DNA of 64,000 bases from positions 240,723-304,722 of the forward strand of contig NZ_VAWG01000003.1 in assembly GCF_005869875.1 (NCBI RefSeq), in the 5' to 3' direction. Source of the DNA: Paenibacillus pinistramenti. GTDB taxonomy: Bacteria; Bacillota; Bacilli; Paenibacillales; Paenibacillaceae. Below are positions 62,042 through 64,000 of the stretch, in pieces; the first letter of the stretch is position 1, and every line of letters begins with the position of its first letter. Under the pieces are notes generated by a model that saw nothing but the letters and a program-made list of their open reading frames with translations, was not told the origin of the DNA and did not search any database. The translations under genes and the position numbers were made by a program.

Positions 62042-62106
62042 ATTGTACTTTGCCGGGTTGAAATTCGTGTAAACGCAATGTAAATGCTGTGTAAATTTTG
62101 TGTTAA
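62042..62106 (-). promoter_or_regulatory. PhoP box and promoter of ppk
   Basis: On the minus strand TTAACA (62106-62101), TTTACA (62095-62090), TTTACA (62084-62079) and TTTACA (62073-62068) are each separated by exactly five bases, a four-fold PhoP box. A TACAAT -10 (62047-62042) lies 20 bases beyond the last repeat and no -35 is needed. Confidence 0.85.
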
Positions 62107-62166
62107 TGTAAATTAAACACTGTTTAATATCTTGCACCAAAGGAATGCGGGCTGGTAAGAAGCCGT

Positions 62167-62667
62167 TTAACCTTCGTGCGCATCCTCATTCATATCTTTA
62201 ATCAGCGGCAGGAAGAGCGCCTTCACCTGAGCGGCAAGCTGCTGCGGACTCAGCTCCATCTGGGTGCCGACCCGCCCTGCACTAACAGCCATGCTGTCCA
62301 GCCTCTCTGCACTGGCGTCGATAAACGTAGGGTAGAGCTTCTTCATCCCGACAGGAGAGCAGCCGCCGCGGATGTACCCTGTCCATTTCAGCAGCTCCTT
62401 GACCGGAAGCATTTCGATCTTCTTCTCTCCGGCCGCTTTGGCCGCTTTCTTCAAATCCAGCTCCGCCGCTGCCGGGATAACAAAGATGTAAATGCTGCTT
62501 CCCTGGTGCGCGGCTAACGTTTTATAAACGGTTTCCGGCGGCCTGCCGATCTTGTCTGCTACGGCGGTCCCATGAATTTGACCGTCCTCATGATCATAAT
62601 TCATGATGGTATAAGGAATGTCAGCCTTGTCCAGAATCCGCATGGCGTTCGTTTTGCCCTCACTCAT
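62167..62667 (-). CDS. YbaK/EbsC-type Cys-tRNA deacylase
   Basis: 166 aa from the ATG at 62667 (GGGAGG eight bases upstream); an ATG 15 bases earlier is part of that site. YbaK fold: YTIMNYDHEDGQIHGTAVADKIG near residues 20-42, VYKTLAAH near 52 with the key Lys, DLKKAAKAAGEKKIEMLP near 75 and GYIRGGCSPVGMKK near 100. It hydrolyses mischarged Cys-tRNA(Pro) and relatives, guarding translation. Cytoplasmic. Its stop is followed by the ppk upstream region. Confidence 0.92.
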   Translation of the reverse strand: MSEGKTNAMRILDKADIPYTIMNYDHEDGQIHGTAVADKIGRPPETVYKTLAAHQGSSIYIFVIPAAAELDLKKAAKAAGEKKIEMLPVKELLKWTGYIRGGCSPVGMKKLYPTFIDASAERLDSMAVSAGRVGTQMELSPQQLAAQVKALFLPLIKDMNEDAHEG

Positions 62668-62781
62668 CAGCGAACCTCCCATCTTTTCACTAAAATCGTA
62701 CCTGATATTTCCAGGGGCTGCAATAGCTCTGTTCTAGTGCTGTAACCCTAAATTCTGGATAAATGCCTGGAATTCTGTCTG

Positions 62782-62818
62782 AAAAAATAAAGCAGGCCCG
62801 GTCTGCGCCGGAGCCTGC
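62782..62818 (-). terminator. Terminator of metE
   Basis: Minus strand GCAGGCTCCGG / CCGGGCCTGC stem followed by TTTATTTTTT, 40 bases after the metE stop. Confidence 0.85.
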
Positions 62819-62857
62819 CTGAAATTCTTGTCATTTCATTGAAATTTGCGCGGATAA

Positions 62858-64000
62858 TCAGGCTTTAACGCCGTACTTCTCGCGGGCCAGGCGGGTGGCC
62901 TCGACCATATTTTTCAGAGCCAGCACCGTCTCCTCATCCTTACGGGTCTTGAGGCCGCAGTCGGGATTAATCCAGAACTGGGACGGCTTGAGCACCCGCA
63001 GGGCGCGGTCGATCATTGTGCTCATCTCTCCGACATCCGGCACGCGCGGGCTGTGTATATCGTAAACGCCCAGGCCGATTCCTTTGTCATAGGTGTATTC
63101 TTCAAAGCTTTCGATCAATTCGCCGTGGCTGCGCGAAGTCTCGATGGAGATGACGTCCGCATCCAGCGCGCTGATTGCTTCAATGATATCGTTAAATTCG
63201 CTGTAGCACATATGGGTATGGATCTGCGTTTCATTCTTCACGGATGCCGTAGACAACCGGAACGCTTTAACCGCCCACTCCAGATACTGCGGCCACTGTG
63301 CGCGTTTGAGGGGCAGCCCTTCCCGCAGCGCCGGCTCATCCACCTGGATCATGCCGATTCCAGCCGCTTCCAGCGCTTCGACCTCCTCACGCAGAGCGAG
63401 TGCGATCTGGAAAGCGACCTCTTGGCGGGAAAGATCGTCGCGCACAAACGACCAGTTCAGAATCGTGACCGGCCCGGTCAGCATGCCCTTCACCGGAGCT
63501 TTCGTCAAGGACTGCGCGTATACCGTTTCGGCAACGGTCATCGGTGCTGTAAATTCCACGTCACCGTATATAATCGGCGGCTTCACGCAGCGGGAGCCGT
63601 AAGACTGCACCCAGCCCAGCGAGGTAAAGGCAAAGCCGGCCAGCTTCTCGCCGAAAAATTCCACCATATCCGTGCGCTCGAACTCCCCGTGCACCAGCAC
63701 ATCCAGTCCCAGCTCCTCCTGGATGGAGATCCAGTCGCGGATCTGCTCCTGGATAAAGGCTTCATACTGCGCATCGCTCCACTCGCCCTTGCGCCACTTC
63801 TGTCTGGCGCTGCGCACTTCCGGCGTCTGCGGGAAGCTGCCGATCGTCGTCGTCGGCAGCAGCGGCAGCCGGAAGCGGCTCTGCTGCAGCAGGCGGCGCG
63901 CTTCGGCGTCCGCCGCGCGGTCCGCCGGGTGGCCGGCCGCGTGTGCCGCCCGCTGGCGGACCGCGCTGCTGCTGCGCGCCGGCGACTGCTGCAGCGCCTG
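62858..64000 (-). CDS. metE: Cobalamin-independent methionine synthase MetE (partial, N-terminus off the right edge)
   Basis: 380 residues of the C-terminal half are present; the frame stays open to base 64000. Catalytic domain: [18 protein letters not shown] after an Ala/Arg-rich linker, [19 protein letters not shown], the zinc-binding [11 protein letters not shown] (His and Cys) and NPDCGLKTR (Cys) near the end. It transfers methyl from methyl-tetrahydrofolate to homocysteine, without cobalamin. The first ~60 residues visible are a very GC-rich, low-complexity linker. Its promoter and any T-box or SAM leader lie outside the window. Confidence 0.94.
   Translation of the reverse strand, partial: QALQQSPARSSSAVRQRAAHAAGHPADRAADAEARRLLQQSRFRLPLLPTTTIGSFPQTPEVRSARQKWRKGEWSDAQYEAFIQEQIRDWISIQEELGLDVLVHGEFERTDMVEFFGEKLAGFAFTSLGWVQSYGSRCVKPPIIYGDVEFTAPMTVAETVYAQSLTKAPVKGMLTGPVTILNWSFVRDDLSRQEVAFQIALALREEVEALEAAGIGMIQVDEPALREGLPLKRAQWPQYLEWAVKAFRLSTASVKNETQIHTHMCYSEFNDIIEAISALDADVISIETSRSHGELIESFEEYTYDKGIGLGVYDIHSPRVPDVGEMSTMIDRALRVLKPSQFWINPDCGLKTRKDEETVLALKNMVEATRLAREKYGVKA

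Noticed and set aside
1..64000. Insertion sequences, prophage or integrative element
   Set aside because: No transposase, integrase, terminal inverted repeats with target duplications, tRNA attachment site or phage structural gene was found. The GH25 gene alone is not evidence of a prophage.

Overview
The window looks like a chromosomal segment of a Paenibacillus-type member of the Bacillota. The evidence is the strong GGAGG-type ribosome binding sites, frequent TTG and GTG starts, a FapR operator, Fur and PhoP-type boxes, a BceRS-BceAB module, a YjcZ-type sporulation peptide, SLH and copper-amine-oxidase-like stalk domains, and the absence of phage, IS or CRISPR features. Two genes run off the edges: a serine hydrolase on the left and metE on the right. 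No rRNA, tRNA, CRISPR array, transposase or replication origin was seen.

Layout. 1-3.2 kb: serine beta-lactamase-like hydrolase and a secreted HtrA-like protease with a stalk domain. 3.2-8.8 kb: iron-limitation block with two Fur boxes, a flavodoxin, a secreted coiled-coil protein behind an attenuator-like leader, and a siderophore-binding lipoprotein with two FecCD permeases but no ATPase. 8.8-10.5 kb: UPF0173 metal hydrolase and an SLH protein. 10.5-15.1 kb: peptide-antibiotic sensing and detoxification (BceR, BceS, BceA, BceB). 15.1-18.1 kb: M29 aminopeptidase, ExoA and a Branch-type glycosyltransferase. 18.3-23.2 kb: lipid synthesis (FabV; FabH under a FapR operator) around an ArsR-SulP operon. 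23.2-28.2 kb: membrane metallophosphoesterase divergent from a VTC polyphosphate polymerase, DUF4956 and CotH kinase operon. 28.4-32.5 kb: GT2, Gfo/Idh/MocA oxidoreductase, and an MFS-PadR efflux operon with a duplicated palindromic operator. 32.6-40.3 kb: malic enzyme, a tiny unlisted ORF, a degenerate ROK regulator, a split chromate transporter, Pdp and DeoD. 40.7-44 kb: membrane alpha/beta hydrolase and a LysR regulator. 44.2-47.9 kb: pstSCAB. 47.9-54.1 kb: glycosyltransferase and sugar-nucleotide cluster plus ROK glucokinase. 54.2-58.1 kb: YjcZ peptide, CPA2 antiporter behind a structured leader, GH25 lysozyme, ApbE. 58.4-62.1 kb: Ppx/GppA convergent with PPK1. 62.2-64 kb: YbaK-type deacylase and metE.

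The strongest common theme is phosphate. The window holds a pst uptake operon, two unrelated polyphosphate synthesis systems (PPK1 and a VTC-type polymerase), an exopolyphosphatase and a membrane metallophosphoesterase. Upstream of ppk lie four TTTACA/TTAACA-type direct repeats at exact 11-base spacing, a textbook PhoP box. A shorter set sits in the intergenic region between the metallophosphoesterase and the VTC operon, and a degenerate set lies before pstS. The VTC-DUF4956-CotH unit, in which polyphosphate synthesis, a membrane partner and an extracellular protein kinase are encoded together and possibly phosphate-regulated, is the best candidate for an undescribed system.

A second theme is the number of short, recent tandem duplications of 6 to 31 bases, several of them inside coding ends, start regions or leaders. 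All coordinates, motif residues and starts were read by eye from the sequence; family names are from memory of the families and no searches were run.
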